Assembly: GCF_965137005.1 (NCBI RefSeq)
Contig: NZ_CBCRXM010000001.1
Span: 310,001-374,000, forward strand
DNA: 64,000 nt
Origin: Sphingomonas_O antarctica
Lineage (GTDB): Bacteria > Pseudomonadota > Alphaproteobacteria > Sphingomonadales > Sphingomonadaceae
Reading direction: 5' to 3'
Both the position numbers and the translations under genes were made by a program. Positions 43,273 through 52,970 of the stretch are shown here, piece by piece. Below the pieces are notes generated by a model, which made no database searches, was not told where the DNA came from, and worked only from the letters and a program-made list of their open reading frames with translations. The number at the start of each line of letters is the position of its first letter. Within the stretch, counting starts at the first letter, position 1.

Positions 43273-44099
43273 TGGAAACAGTATCGGAGAATTGCGCCCA
43301 CGGTGGCGTGCAGGGCGTCTATCGCCATGCCTCCGCCGCCACGGGCACGGACATGACCTTCTCGGTTTACGTTCCGCCCAAACCGAGCGGGGCAATTCTC
43401 TGGTATCTGTCGGGGCTGACCTGCACGCACGCGAATGTCACTGACAAGGGCGAGTTTCGCGCCGTGTGCGCTGAAACTGGGATTACCTTCGTCGCGCCGG
43501 ACACGAGTCCGCGCGGGGAGGGCGTGCCCGACGATCCGGATGGGGCGTATGATTTCGGGCTGGGGGCGGGCTTTTATGTCGATGCGACCGAAGAACCGTT
43601 CGCGGCGAATTACCGCATGTGGTCCTATGTCACTGAAGAACTGCCCGCGCTGATTGCGGCCAATTTCGCGGTCGATGCGGCGCGGCAAGGGATCACCGGT
43701 CATTCGATGGGCGGGCATGGTGCGTTGACCATCGGGCTGACGCATTCCAGCCGCTATCGCTCGGTCAGCGCATTCGCGCCCATCGTCGCACCGTCACAGG
43801 TGCCGTGGGGACTAAAAGCGTTGGGCGGATATCTCGGCAACGACGAAGCGGCCTGGCGACTCCATGACGCCGTCGCGCTGATCGAGGATGGTGCGCGCCT
43901 GTCGGCAATTCTCGTCGATCAAGGTGCGGACGATCAATTCCTCGCCGGGCAACTACGTCCCGAACTTCTTGCAGAAGCCTGCGCCGATGCGGGGATCGAC
44001 CTGACGCTGCGGATGCAGCCGGGTTACGACCACAGCTATTATTTCGTCTCCACCTTCATGGCCGACCACGTCCGTTGGCACGCCGAACGACTGGGTTAG
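43272..44099 (+). CDS. fghA: S-formylglutathione hydrolase
   Basis: A 275-residue esterase-D-type alpha/beta hydrolase, releasing formate and glutathione from S-formylglutathione, the second step after frmA. Seen: LWYLSGLTCTHANVTDKGEF at about 40-60, nucleophile motif GHSMGGHGAL, acid in LVDQGADDQFL and His in QPGYDHSYYF. Its ATG overlaps the VOC stop (TGATG). It converges on the GH130 gene with a 4-base overlap. Confidence 0.97.
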   Translation: METVSENCAHGGVQGVYRHASAATGTDMTFSVYVPPKPSGAILWYLSGLTCTHANVTDKGEFRAVCAETGITFVAPDTSPRGEGVPDDPDGAYDFGLGAGFYVDATEEPFAANYRMWSYVTEELPALIAANFAVDAARQGITGHSMGGHGALTIGLTHSSRYRSVSAFAPIVAPSQVPWGLKALGGYLGNDEAAWRLHDAVALIEDGARLSAILVDQGADDQFLAGQLRPELLAEACADAGIDLTLRMQPGYDHSYYFVSTFMADHVRWHAERLG

Positions 44100-45385
44100 A
44101 CCCGCTCCATCGCGGCCAGCAGTTCGTCGATCGAGCAGGTCGCGATACCGGTAAAACTGTCCGCGACGCCGAACGGCAGCAACAGCTCGCGCCCACGCGC
44201 AATCGATCCGCAGCTATAAACGACGTTCGGCACATAGCCGTCGCGCTCTTTGGGACTTGGCTCCAGGATCGGCAGTGGCGTGCGCGCAATGACCTTTGAC
44301 GGGTCGTCTTTGTCGAGCAAGGCTGCGCCGAGACAATAGTTACGCACCGTGCCGACGCCGTGGGTGATGACTAGCCAGCCCTCGTCGATTTCGATTGGCG
44401 GGCCGCAATTGCCGATCTGGACGAATTCCCACGAGTAATGCGGCACTAGTATCTTTTGCCCATCGTCCCAGTGAAACAGATCGTCGGAGGTTTGAAACCA
44501 CAGATTTTCGCTGTCCTGCCGCCCCAGCATTGCAAATTTGCCTCCGATCCGCCGCGGGAACAGCGCCATGCCCTTGGCCTCCGCCATGGCCCCGGTCAGC
44601 GGGCGCATCGTCAAATTCCAGAAATCTTTAGTCGTGAGCAATTCGGACCGCGCGGTGCGCCCGTCATAGGCCGTATACGTGCCGTAATACGTGACCGCCC
44701 CGTCATCCTCCACGAAACGGCACAGCCGCATGTCCTCGATGCCCTGACGCTGGCTGGGCAGGGTCGGAAACAACACGGTCTCGGACAGATGCTCGCTCTG
44801 GCTGCAATCGAGCTCGACCACCGGATTGCCATCGGTCTGCTTGATGATCGGCGGGACGGCCGTCTGGCTGGCCTCATAAATCTCGATCGTGCCATCCGCA
44901 TGCCAAACACCGGAACGCAGCGCGACCGACGAAACATGGCCTTCACCGATCCCGCGCAGCGACATGATGAACCGCGTGTCACCTTCGCCAATACCCGCCT
45001 GATGAGGGTGGATGACGGCGCTGGGATTGAACAGTGCCGCGGACTCGAATGAAAACTCCGCTGAGAAATAGGCGCCGATCAAGCGCTTTCGGTTCTCGTC
45101 GATTGCCACCGTACCTATGTCGCCAGACACATCGGCAAATCGGCGCAACAATAATGCATCGACACCACGGTGCCGCGCATCAATCGCCTCGAGCGTCCCA
45201 CCCAGTTCGCGTTCGACACCGGCATCGTCGAGCGACAGGATGCGGTCGATGATGACTCGCCGGCGCGAATTTTCGCCGGTCGAATAGGCTTGCGGATATT
45301 CCGGATCGAACGGCCGCACCACCGTCCGCGATGGATCGGGCTTCAACATCACATCGCTGTGCTTCAGCAAATTGTCGTTCGACAT
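44096..45385 (-). CDS. GH130-family glycoside phosphorylase (mannoside phosphorylase-like)
   Basis: A 429-residue five-bladed beta-propeller enzyme of glycoside hydrolase family 130, whose members phosphorolyse beta-mannosides to mannose-1-phosphate. Landmarks: FESAALFNPSAVIHP near 115, the catalytic-acid region QRQGIEDMRLCRF (the common form is EDPR; here Met replaces Pro), GNCGPPIEIDEGWLVITHGVG near 330 and GYVPNVVYSCGSI near 390. ATG 45385 has GGGGGATA upstream. It is divergent from the tkt operon over about 150 bases, which suggests feeding of the sugar phosphate into central metabolism. Substrate specificity cannot be read. Confidence 0.85.
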   Translation of the reverse strand: MSNDNLLKHSDVMLKPDPSRTVVRPFDPEYPQAYSTGENSRRRVIIDRILSLDDAGVERELGGTLEAIDARHRGVDALLLRRFADVSGDIGTVAIDENRKRLIGAYFSAEFSFESAALFNPSAVIHPHQAGIGEGDTRFIMSLRGIGEGHVSSVALRSGVWHADGTIEIYEASQTAVPPIIKQTDGNPVVELDCSQSEHLSETVLFPTLPSQRQGIEDMRLCRFVEDDGAVTYYGTYTAYDGRTARSELLTTKDFWNLTMRPLTGAMAEAKGMALFPRRIGGKFAMLGRQDSENLWFQTSDDLFHWDDGQKILVPHYSWEFVQIGNCGPPIEIDEGWLVITHGVGTVRNYCLGAALLDKDDPSKVIARTPLPILEPSPKERDGYVPNVVYSCGSIARGRELLLPFGVADSFTGIATCSIDELLAAMERV

Positions 45386-45537
45386 GTATCCCCCGATCGA
45401 TGGATGTTCGCCCCGAACGCATCATCCACACTTTCCGTCGCATCCTAAGCAAAGATCGGGCGTTGAGCGGCTGGACGTGCGTCACTGTCGGCGCGATGGG
45501 GGCTATGGCCGAAACGACTCCGGATGAAAGCTCCAGC

Positions 45538-47601
45538 ATGACCGATACGAACATCCACGAAGACGGGTCGCCTGAACGACTCCAGATCGACACCATCCGC
45601 ACACTGTCGATGGATGCGGTGCAGGCGGCGAATTCCGGGCATCCCGGAACACCGATGGCGCTCGCGCCGGTCGCGTGGACGATCTGGACCAAGCATTTGC
45701 GGTATGATCCGGCCAAACCCGACTGGCCCAATCGCGACCGTTTCGTACTGTCGGTCGGCCATGCGTCGATGCTGCTCTATTCGGTGCTGCACCTTGCCGG
45801 CGTGGTGGAGGTCGATGCGGACGGGAAAGAGACCGGCAAGCCCGCTATCTCGATCGACGACATCAAGGCGTTTCGTCAGCTGGATTCGAAAACGCCGGGG
45901 CATCCCGAATATCGTATGACCACGGGCGTCGAGACGACGACGGGTCCGCTGGGCCAGGGCTGCGGCAATTCGGTCGGCATGGCGATTGCGGAGCGCTCGC
46001 TCGCGGCGCGGTTCGGGCAAGATCTTTTCGATTACGACATCTACGTGCTGTGCGGCGACGGCGATATGATGGAGGGGATTTCGGCCGAAGCGGCATCGCT
46101 CGCCGGGCATCTCAAATTGTCGAACCTGTGCTGGCTTTACGACAGCAATCACATATCGATCGAAGGCTCGACCGACCTCGCATTCGACGAAGATGTCGGC
46201 AAGCGTTTCGAAGCCTATGGTTGGCAAGTCATCCACGTCGACGACGCCAACGACACCGACGCGATCGACGCGGCGATCGTCAAATTCAAGGCATGCAATG
46301 ACAAGCCGACCTTCATCGTCGTTCATTCGGTCATCGGCTACGGTTCCCCCCGCGCCGGCAGCGAGAAAGCGCATGGCGAACCGCTCGGCGAGGAGAATAT
46401 CCGCCTGACCAAACAGGCTTATGGCTGGCCTGAGGATCAGTCGTTCCTCGTCCCCGACGGTGTGATGGCGGGATTTCACGATGCTGTGTCTGCGCGCGGC
46501 AAACCGCTGCGCGAGGCATGGGAAGCCAAGTTCGCCGACCTGCGCGCAAAGGACGCGTCGCTTGCCGAAGCCTTCGACGGGATGCGTCAGGGCAAATTGC
46601 CCGCGGGTTGGGAAGCCGATTTGCCGAGCTTCGACGCCGATCCCAAGGGGCTGGCGACACGCGATTCGTCGGGCAAGGTTATCAACGCCATCGCCGCGAA
46701 ATTGCCGATGCTGATCGGCGGCGCGGCGGACTTGTCACCCTCCACCAAGACCGACGTGAAGGGCGATAAAGCCGGATCGTTCGAAGCCGACAATTATGCC
46801 GGCCGCAACATGCATTTCGGCGTGCGCGAACACGCTATGGGCTCGGTCGCGAACGGCATGGCGCTCAGCTATCTGCGTTCGTACACTGCGACCTTCCTCG
46901 TGTTTCTCGATTACATGCGTCCGCCGGTGCGGCTCGCCGCGATCATGGAATTGCCGGTGGTGTTCGTCTTTACGCACGATTCGATCGGCGTGGGGGAGGA
47001 CGGCCCTACCCACCAGCCTATCGAGCACCTCGCTACCTTACGCGCGGTGCCGGGGCTCGACACGATTCGCCCGGGCGATGCCAACGAGGTCGTCGAGGCG
47101 TGGCGCGTCGCGCTGACGCACACGCATGAACCGACCGCGTTGATCCTGTCGCGACAGGCAATGCCGACGCTGGACCGCACGAAATACAGTTCTGCCAAAG
47201 GGTTGGAACAGGGTGCCTACATCTTGTCCGATTGCGACGGTGAACCCGATGTCATCCTGATCGGCACCGGCAGCGAATTGTCGCTGGTCGTGGCGGCCGG
47301 TGAGAAACTCGCCGAAGAGGGCACGAAGGTCCGCATCGTCTCAATGCCCAGCTGGTATTTGTTCGAGAAACAGGACCGCGCTTATCGCGACAGCGTGTTC
47401 CCCCGCGCCGTGCGCGCGCGCGTCGCGGTGGAACAGGCGGGCGAACTCGGCTGGGACCGTTATGTCGGCCTCGACGGCGCCACAGTGATGATGTCGACCT
47501 TCGGTGCTTCTGCTCCGATCGCCAAATTGCAGGAAAAATTCGGCTTCACCGTGGACAATGTCTGCGCGGTCGCGAAACGCGTGATGGAGAATTCGAAGTG
47601 A
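45538..47601 (+). CDS. tkt: Transketolase
   Basis: A thiamine-diphosphate enzyme of the pentose phosphate pathway, 687 residues from ATG 45538. Motifs: DAVQAANSGHPGTPMALAP, the ThDP-binding CGDGDMMEGISAEAASLAGHL with GDG...N-like end (LCWLYDSNHISIEG), and the pyrimidine-domain FTHDSIGVGEDGPTHQPIEHLA. I choose 45538 because homologous sequence begins just after it (ERLQIDTIRTLSMDAV); ATGs at 45496 and 45505 would add 11-14 residues and cannot be excluded. First gene of tkt-tal/pgi-gnd-HAD-HAD; divergent from GH130. Confidence 0.96.
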   Translation: MTDTNIHEDGSPERLQIDTIRTLSMDAVQAANSGHPGTPMALAPVAWTIWTKHLRYDPAKPDWPNRDRFVLSVGHASMLLYSVLHLAGVVEVDADGKETGKPAISIDDIKAFRQLDSKTPGHPEYRMTTGVETTTGPLGQGCGNSVGMAIAERSLAARFGQDLFDYDIYVLCGDGDMMEGISAEAASLAGHLKLSNLCWLYDSNHISIEGSTDLAFDEDVGKRFEAYGWQVIHVDDANDTDAIDAAIVKFKACNDKPTFIVVHSVIGYGSPRAGSEKAHGEPLGEENIRLTKQAYGWPEDQSFLVPDGVMAGFHDAVSARGKPLREAWEAKFADLRAKDASLAEAFDGMRQGKLPAGWEADLPSFDADPKGLATRDSSGKVINAIAAKLPMLIGGAADLSPSTKTDVKGDKAGSFEADNYAGRNMHFGVREHAMGSVANGMALSYLRSYTATFLVFLDYMRPPVRLAAIMELPVVFVFTHDSIGVGEDGPTHQPIEHLATLRAVPGLDTIRPGDANEVVEAWRVALTHTHEPTALILSRQAMPTLDRTKYSSAKGLEQGAYILSDCDGEPDVILIGTGSELSLVVAAGEKLAEEGTKVRIVSMPSWYLFEKQDRAYRDSVFPRAVRARVAVEQAGELGWDRYVGLDGATVMMSTFGASAPIAKLQEKFGFTVDNVCAVAKRVMENSK

Positions 47602-50345
47602 GCAAACTCGCCGATCTCGCGGCCGCCGGACAGGCCGTGTGGCTCGACAATGTCGATCGCAATTTCCTCAAGGCGGGCGGGCTGCGCAAATTGATCGCCG
47701 AGGACGGTCTGACGGGGGTCACGTCGAACCCGGCGATTTTCGAGAAAGCGATCGGCAGCGGCGACGCCTACGACGCCGGATTGGGTGAGTTCCTGACCAA
47801 GGCGGATGCCAGCGTCGCCGACACGTTTGAAAGCCTGGCCATCGCGGATATCCGCGCGGCCTGCGATGATTTGCGGCCGGTCTATGACCGGCTGGAAGGC
47901 AAGGACGGCTATGTCAGTCTCGAAGTTTCGCCGTACCTCGCGCTCGAAACCGAAGCGTCGTTGTTCGAAGCGAAGAAGCTGTGGGCGGCGGTCGATCGTC
48001 CGAATTTGATGATCAAGATTCCCGGCACTGCACCGGGCACGCCGGCGATCCGCGATGCGATCGCCGCCGGGATCAACGTCAATGTAACTTTGCTCTTCTC
48101 GCTCCACGCCTACAAAGCCGTCGCGCATGCCTATCTCGAAGGGCTCGAAGCGCGCGCGGCCAGGGGTGAAGCCGTCACCGGCATCGCCAGCGTCGCCAGT
48201 TTCTTCGTCAGCCGTATCGACAGCGTGATCGACAAAAAGATCGACGAACGTATCGCAGCGGGGGACAAGGATGCATCCGATCTCAAAGCGTTGCGTGGCC
48301 AAGTTGCCATCGCCAATGCAAAGCTCGCCTATGCCTGGTATCAGGACTTGATCGCTTCGGATCGCTGGCAGAACCTAGCCGCCAAGGGCGTGATGCCGCA
48401 GCGGCTGTTATGGGCATCGACCGGGGTCAAGGACAAAGCGTATCCGGATACGCTTTACGCCGATGCGCTGATCGGTCCCGACACCGTCGATACGATTCCG
48501 CCCGCGACGATGGACGCGTTTCGCGACCACGGCACGGTCGGTCAGACCTTGACGGCTGAGGTCGACGCAGCGCGCCAGGTGATTGCCGACGCCGAACGCC
48601 TTGGCCTCGACCTGGCCGGCGTGACCGCGCAACTGGTGGTCGATGGCGTCAAGTCGTTCGCCGACGCCGCCGACACGCTTTACGGCGCGGTTGCGGCCAA
48701 GCGCGCGGCATTTCTCGGCAACAAGCTCGCCACGCTCGAGGCCCATTTGCCGGCGGACCTCCAGACCGCGGTCGATGCGCGGTTGAAGCAATCCACGGCC
48801 GATGCATGGAGCCGCCGCTTATGGGCGGGCGACGCCACGCTGTGGACCGGCAAGGACGAGGGCAAATGGCTCGGCTGGCTTGCCGCCGCCAGGGGCGAGC
48901 AGGTCGATCTCGCCGCGCTCGAGACGCTGGCCGACGAAGCGCGCAAATATCCCGATGTCGTGTTGCTCGGCATGGGTGGTTCGAGCCTCGGTCCCGAAGT
49001 GATCGGCTTGATCCTCGGCAGCGGTAGGGGCGCGCCCCGCCTCCATGTGCTCGATACCACCGATCCGGGGCAGATCGCCACGGTTGAGGGCGAGATCGAT
49101 GCGAAGAATACGCTGTTCATCGTCTCGTCAAAGTCCGGCTCGACGCTCGAACCCGAATTGTTGCGGGCATATTGGTTTGACAAGGCCGGGCAGGACGGCA
49201 CCCATTTCGTCGCGGTGACCGACCCCGGTTCCAACCTCGAAAAAACCGCAAAGTCCGATAGTTACGCGCATATCTTCCACGGCGATCCGAGCATCGGTGG
49301 GCGCTATTCGGTAATGTCGGTGTTCGGCATGGTTCCGGCGGCGGCGAGCGGCGTCGACGTTGCCGCCCTGATCGCCAACGCGCGAACGATGGCGACGTCG
49401 TGCGGACCAGACGCGCCGCCCGCCGCGAACCCCGGCATCCAGCTCGGCGCGATCCTAGGCGAGGCGCACAATGCCGGACGCAACAAGCTGACCATCGTGA
49501 CGTCCGATGCGCTGAAGCCATTCGGATCGTGGCTCGAACAATTGACCGCGGAATCGACCGGCAAGCTGGGCAAGGGCATCGTCCCGATCGACCTCGAGCC
49601 GCTTGGTGATCCGGCCGATTACAGCGCCGACCGCATATTCGTACAATTCGGTGTCGCGGGCGATGCCGACCACGCCAAGCTTGCGGCACTGCAAGCTGCG
49701 GGCCACCCGGTGATCCGCGTCACGCTCACGGATCTCCCGCAGATCGCGCAGGAATTCGTCCGCTGGGAAGTCGCCATCGCGATCGCCGGCGCCGTGATCG
49801 GGATCGATCCGTTCGATCAGCCCGATGTCGAAGCCGCCAAGATCGAAACACGCGAGCTGGTCGATGCCTATGAGAAATCGGGCCAGCTCGATTTGCCCGC
49901 GGTCGGCGGTGAGCAGGGCGATCTCGTCGTCTACGATGGCGACGCCGCTGCTCTCGGCAAGCTGTTCGACGGTGCCGAATATGCCGGCGTCCTAGCGTAC
50001 ATCGAGCGTGACGCCGCGCATGAGGCCGCGATCGAGAAGATGCGCGTGGCCGTCCGCAACCGGACAAAACGCGCCACGGTTGCTGGGTTCGGTCCGCGCT
50101 TCCTCCATTCGACAGGGCAGGCCTATAAAGGCGGCCCCAAGGGTGCGGCGTTTCTGGTCATCACCCGCGAACCGTCGCACGACCTGACGATCCCCGATCG
50201 CCGCGCCAGCTTTGGCACGGTCGAACGGGCACAAGCGCTGGGCGACGCCAAGGTACTGACCGATCGCGGGCAACGCGTCCTGATCGTCCATTTGAAGCGT
50301 GAGGATGCGCTCAGCCAACTCGTCGATCTCGTCACCGCCGCCTGA
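47598..50345 (+). CDS. Bifunctional transaldolase / glucose-6-phosphate isomerase fusion
   Basis: A 915-residue fusion. Residues 1-360 are transaldolase: WLDNVDRNFLKAGGL, GVTSNPAIFEKAI and the Schiff-base Lys140 in NLMIKIPGT. From about 385 to 915 lies glucose-6-phosphate isomerase: VVLLGMGGSSLGPEV, FIVSSKSGSTLEPELL and late HSTGQAYKGGPKGAAF. Tal-Pgi fusions occur in several alphaproteobacteria and actinobacteria and link the pentose phosphate and glycolytic branches. Start is GTG 47598, overlapping the tkt stop (GTGA). Confidence 0.95.
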   Translation: MSKLADLAAAGQAVWLDNVDRNFLKAGGLRKLIAEDGLTGVTSNPAIFEKAIGSGDAYDAGLGEFLTKADASVADTFESLAIADIRAACDDLRPVYDRLEGKDGYVSLEVSPYLALETEASLFEAKKLWAAVDRPNLMIKIPGTAPGTPAIRDAIAAGINVNVTLLFSLHAYKAVAHAYLEGLEARAARGEAVTGIASVASFFVSRIDSVIDKKIDERIAAGDKDASDLKALRGQVAIANAKLAYAWYQDLIASDRWQNLAAKGVMPQRLLWASTGVKDKAYPDTLYADALIGPDTVDTIPPATMDAFRDHGTVGQTLTAEVDAARQVIADAERLGLDLAGVTAQLVVDGVKSFADAADTLYGAVAAKRAAFLGNKLATLEAHLPADLQTAVDARLKQSTADAWSRRLWAGDATLWTGKDEGKWLGWLAAARGEQVDLAALETLADEARKYPDVVLLGMGGSSLGPEVIGLILGSGRGAPRLHVLDTTDPGQIATVEGEIDAKNTLFIVSSKSGSTLEPELLRAYWFDKAGQDGTHFVAVTDPGSNLEKTAKSDSYAHIFHGDPSIGGRYSVMSVFGMVPAAASGVDVAALIANARTMATSCGPDAPPAANPGIQLGAILGEAHNAGRNKLTIVTSDALKPFGSWLEQLTAESTGKLGKGIVPIDLEPLGDPADYSADRIFVQFGVAGDADHAKLAALQAAGHPVIRVTLTDLPQIAQEFVRWEVAIAIAGAVIGIDPFDQPDVEAAKIETRELVDAYEKSGQLDLPAVGGEQGDLVVYDGDAAALGKLFDGAEYAGVLAYIERDAAHEAAIEKMRVAVRNRTKRATVAGFGPRFLHSTGQAYKGGPKGAAFLVITREPSHDLTIPDRRASFGTVERAQALGDAKVLTDRGQRVLIVHLKREDALSQLVDLVTAA

Positions 50346-50359
50346 ACAGGAGAAATTTC

Positions 50360-51340
50360 GTGCAACTCGCAGTAATCGGCCTCGGCCGGATGGGCGCCAA
50401 TATCGGGCGCCGCCTGATGCGCGGCGGCCACCAGATCGTCGGATTCGACCGCAACCAGCCTAATGTCGACGAGCTGGCGGGGGAGGGAGCAACCGGCGCG
50501 TCTTCGCTCGAAGACGTCGTCGCAAATCTGGCGTCGCCGAAGATCGTGTGGGTCATGCTGCCCGCCGGCGATCCGACCGAACAGACCATCCAGGCGCTGA
50601 TCGGTTTGCTGTCCGACGGCGATATCATCATCGATGGCGGCAACAGCTTTTACCGCGACGACATCCGCCGGTCGAAGGACTGCGCGGCCAAGGGCATTCA
50701 TTATGTTGATGTCGGGACATCGGGCGGCGTCTGGGGGCTCGAGCGCGGGTTCTGCATGATGATCGGTGCCAGCGACGACGCGTTCACCACGCTCGATCCG
50801 GTGTTCGATTGCCTGGCCCCCGGCTATGGCACCGTGACGCGGACCAAGGGCCGCAACCCCAACGATACCGCGCCCGAACGCGGTTACTTGCACGCGGGGC
50901 CTCCGGGCTCGGGCCACTTCGTCAAGATGGTCCACAACGGCATCGAATACGGCTTGATGCAGGCCTATGCCGAGGGCTTCGACGTCATGAAGTCGCGCAG
51001 CGGCAACAAATACGTGCCAGAGGATGAGCGGTTCGACCTCAATCTGACCGACATTGCCGAAGTGTGGCGGCGTGGATCGGTGATCTCGTCATGGCTGCTC
51101 GACTTGCAGGCAAGTGCGCTTGCCGGCGATCAGATGCTGGAAAAGTTCTCCGGCAAGGTCGCCGATTCGGGCGAGGGTCACTGGACGATCAACGCCGCGA
51201 TGGAACAGGGCACGCCGGTCAATGTCCTCGCCGCATCGCTGTTCGCGCGGTATCGCAGCCGCACCGACGGCACTTTCGGCGACAAGCTGCTGTCCGCGAT
51301 GCGCTTCGGCTTTGGCGGCCATGTCGAGATGCCGCAGTAA
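50360..51340 (+). CDS. gnd: 6-phosphogluconate dehydrogenase (decarboxylating), short form
   Basis: A 326-residue enzyme, the shorter type (about 300-330 residues against 470 in E. coli). Cofactor loop VIGLGRMGANIGRRLMRGG, NAD(P)-pocket VIGFDRN, substrate motif VDVGTSGGVWGLERGFCMM and catalytic Lys in GSGHFVKMVHNGIEYGLMQA region are present, taken in parts. Asp/Asn after the second strand (FDRNQ) rather than an Arg-rich pocket may favour NAD, but this is uncertain. Start is GTG 50360 with AGGAGAAA upstream, 14 bases after the Tal-Pgi stop. Confidence 0.94.
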   Translation: MQLAVIGLGRMGANIGRRLMRGGHQIVGFDRNQPNVDELAGEGATGASSLEDVVANLASPKIVWVMLPAGDPTEQTIQALIGLLSDGDIIIDGGNSFYRDDIRRSKDCAAKGIHYVDVGTSGGVWGLERGFCMMIGASDDAFTTLDPVFDCLAPGYGTVTRTKGRNPNDTAPERGYLHAGPPGSGHFVKMVHNGIEYGLMQAYAEGFDVMKSRSGNKYVPEDERFDLNLTDIAEVWRRGSVISSWLLDLQASALAGDQMLEKFSGKVADSGEGHWTINAAMEQGTPVNVLAASLFARYRSRTDGTFGDKLLSAMRFGFGGHVEMPQ

Positions 51341-52159
51341 GTGACTGTCCGCCTGCTGGTTTCGGACATTGACGGCACGCTGGTGCGCAAGGACAAGTCC
51401 TTGCCCGACGCGAATATAGCGGCGATCCGCCAGATCGTTGCGGCGGGCTGCGCGGTCAGCCTGATCAGCGCGCGGCCGCCATCGGGGATCCTGCCCATCG
51501 CCCAGGCACTGGGGCTGCCGGGACCGTTCGCGGCATTCAACGGCGGCACTGTGTTCGATGTGGATGGCGGCATTCGCGCGGCACACCGCCTGTCGCCGCG
51601 CATTGCAGGCGACATGGCGGTGCTGTTCGCGCGGCACGATGTGATCCGCTGGCTTTATGCTGACGGCCAATGGCTGACGAATGCGCTGGACGAGGTCCAT
51701 ACGCTGCGCGAAGTCATCGCCGCGGGCATCGACCCGATCGTGACCGAGCGCTGGGGCGATGCGCTCGAGCGCGCCGACAAAATGGTGGCGGTCAGCGATG
51801 ACGACGCGCTGCTGACCAGGGTCGAGGGCGCGGCGCGCGAACTAGCCGGCGGCGACGCGACGATCGCGCGGTCGCAACCCTATTATCTCGATATTACCGC
51901 CAGGGCCGCGAATAAGGGCGACGGGCTTGCCGAACTCGCGCGCATTGCAGACGTGCCCCTCACGGAGGTCGCGGTGATGGGCGATGCGGACAACGACTTG
52001 CGGATGTTCGCAAGCGCGGGCCTGTCGGTCGCCATGGGGCAGTCGCACGATCGTGTGAAATCGGCGGCGACCTTCGCGACCGATGCGATCATGGACGATG
52101 CGGCGGTCGCGGAGGCGATCGAACGCTTCATCCTGCCGCGCGTCAACAACGAGGTCTAA
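51341..52159 (+). CDS. Cof-type HAD-IIB family phosphatase
   Basis: A 272-residue HAD hydrolase with nucleophile motif VSDIDGTLVRKDK (Asp10/Asp12 region), motif II in SLISARPPSG, and motif IV VMGDADNDLRMF near 220. The cap insertion between about 85 and 185 defines class IIB, a group acting on sugar phosphates and similar metabolites. Start GTG 51341 immediately follows the gnd TAA with no gap. The context in a sugar-phosphate operon suggests sugar-phosphate dephosphorylation; substrate unknown. Confidence 0.9.
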   Translation: MTVRLLVSDIDGTLVRKDKSLPDANIAAIRQIVAAGCAVSLISARPPSGILPIAQALGLPGPFAAFNGGTVFDVDGGIRAAHRLSPRIAGDMAVLFARHDVIRWLYADGQWLTNALDEVHTLREVIAAGIDPIVTERWGDALERADKMVAVSDDDALLTRVEGAARELAGGDATIARSQPYYLDITARAANKGDGLAELARIADVPLTEVAVMGDADNDLRMFASAGLSVAMGQSHDRVKSAATFATDAIMDDAAVAEAIERFILPRVNNEV

Positions 52160-52163
52160 CCTT

Positions 52164-52913
52164 ATGAAAAAACTTGTGGCATTCGACCTCGACGGAACCT
52201 TGGCGGCGAGCAAGCAGCCGATCGATGCGGACATGGCCGCATTGCTCGCCGGTTTGCTCAGGGTTGTCGATGTGACCGTGATTTCGGGCGGTGACTGGCC
52301 GCAATTCGAGAAACAGGTCGTCGGCCAAATGCCCAAGGACGCCGATTTTTCGCGGCTGTGGATCATGCCGACGACGGGTGCCAAGCTCTATCGCCCCGAT
52401 GCGCAGGGCGCGTGGCAGCCGGTCTACGCCGACGATTTCAGCGATACGGAGCGCAAGCAGATCCTCGACGCGCTTGACAGCGCAGTCGAAACCACCGGCC
52501 TGAAGGAAGCCAAGACTTGGGGTGATCAGATCGAGGATCGCGGCACTCAAATCACCTTCTCGGGTCTCGGTCAGGAAGCGCCGCTCGACGCCAAGACGGC
52601 ATGGGACCCCGATTTCGCCAAGCGCAAGAAACTGCAGGCGGCGTTGAAGCCGCTGCTGCCGGGCCTGTCGGTCAATGTCGGCGGATCGACGTCGATCGAC
52701 ATTACGCGAGAGGGCGTCGACAAGGGCTGGGGGCTCAACCGCCTCGCCAGCGAAAGCGGGTTCACGCTCGACGAAATGATCTTCCTCGGCGACGCCATCT
52801 ATCCCGGCGGCAACGATTATCCGGCGCAGCAAGCAGGCGTCGCGTCGATCAAGGTGCGCGATCCCGCCGACACCGCAACCGCGGTGCGCGCCATCACATT
52901 GGCTTTAGGTTAA
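52164..52913 (+). CDS. HAD-IIB hydrolase (phosphomannomutase/sucrose-phosphatase-like)
   Basis: A 249-residue HAD protein starting at ATG 52164: MKKLVAFDLDGTLAASKQP, with Asp8 and Asp10. Motif II is VTVISGGDWPQF, and the C-terminal acidic motif is EMIFLGDAIYPGGNDYP, where the GDxxxxGGND form resembles eukaryotic-type phosphomannomutase and related HAD-IIB enzymes. The cap lies at about 80-190. Second HAD in tandem, four bases after the first. With GH130 nearby, a role in mannose phosphate metabolism is attractive but unproven. Confidence 0.88.
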   Translation: MKKLVAFDLDGTLAASKQPIDADMAALLAGLLRVVDVTVISGGDWPQFEKQVVGQMPKDADFSRLWIMPTTGAKLYRPDAQGAWQPVYADDFSDTERKQILDALDSAVETTGLKEAKTWGDQIEDRGTQITFSGLGQEAPLDAKTAWDPDFAKRKKLQAALKPLLPGLSVNVGGSTSIDITREGVDKGWGLNRLASESGFTLDEMIFLGDAIYPGGNDYPAQQAGVASIKVRDPADTATAVRAITLALG

Positions 52914-52970
52914 GGTCCGGCACTGTCCTAACGCTGGCGTTTCGCGCGCGCACAAGCGACAAGGGCGGCG

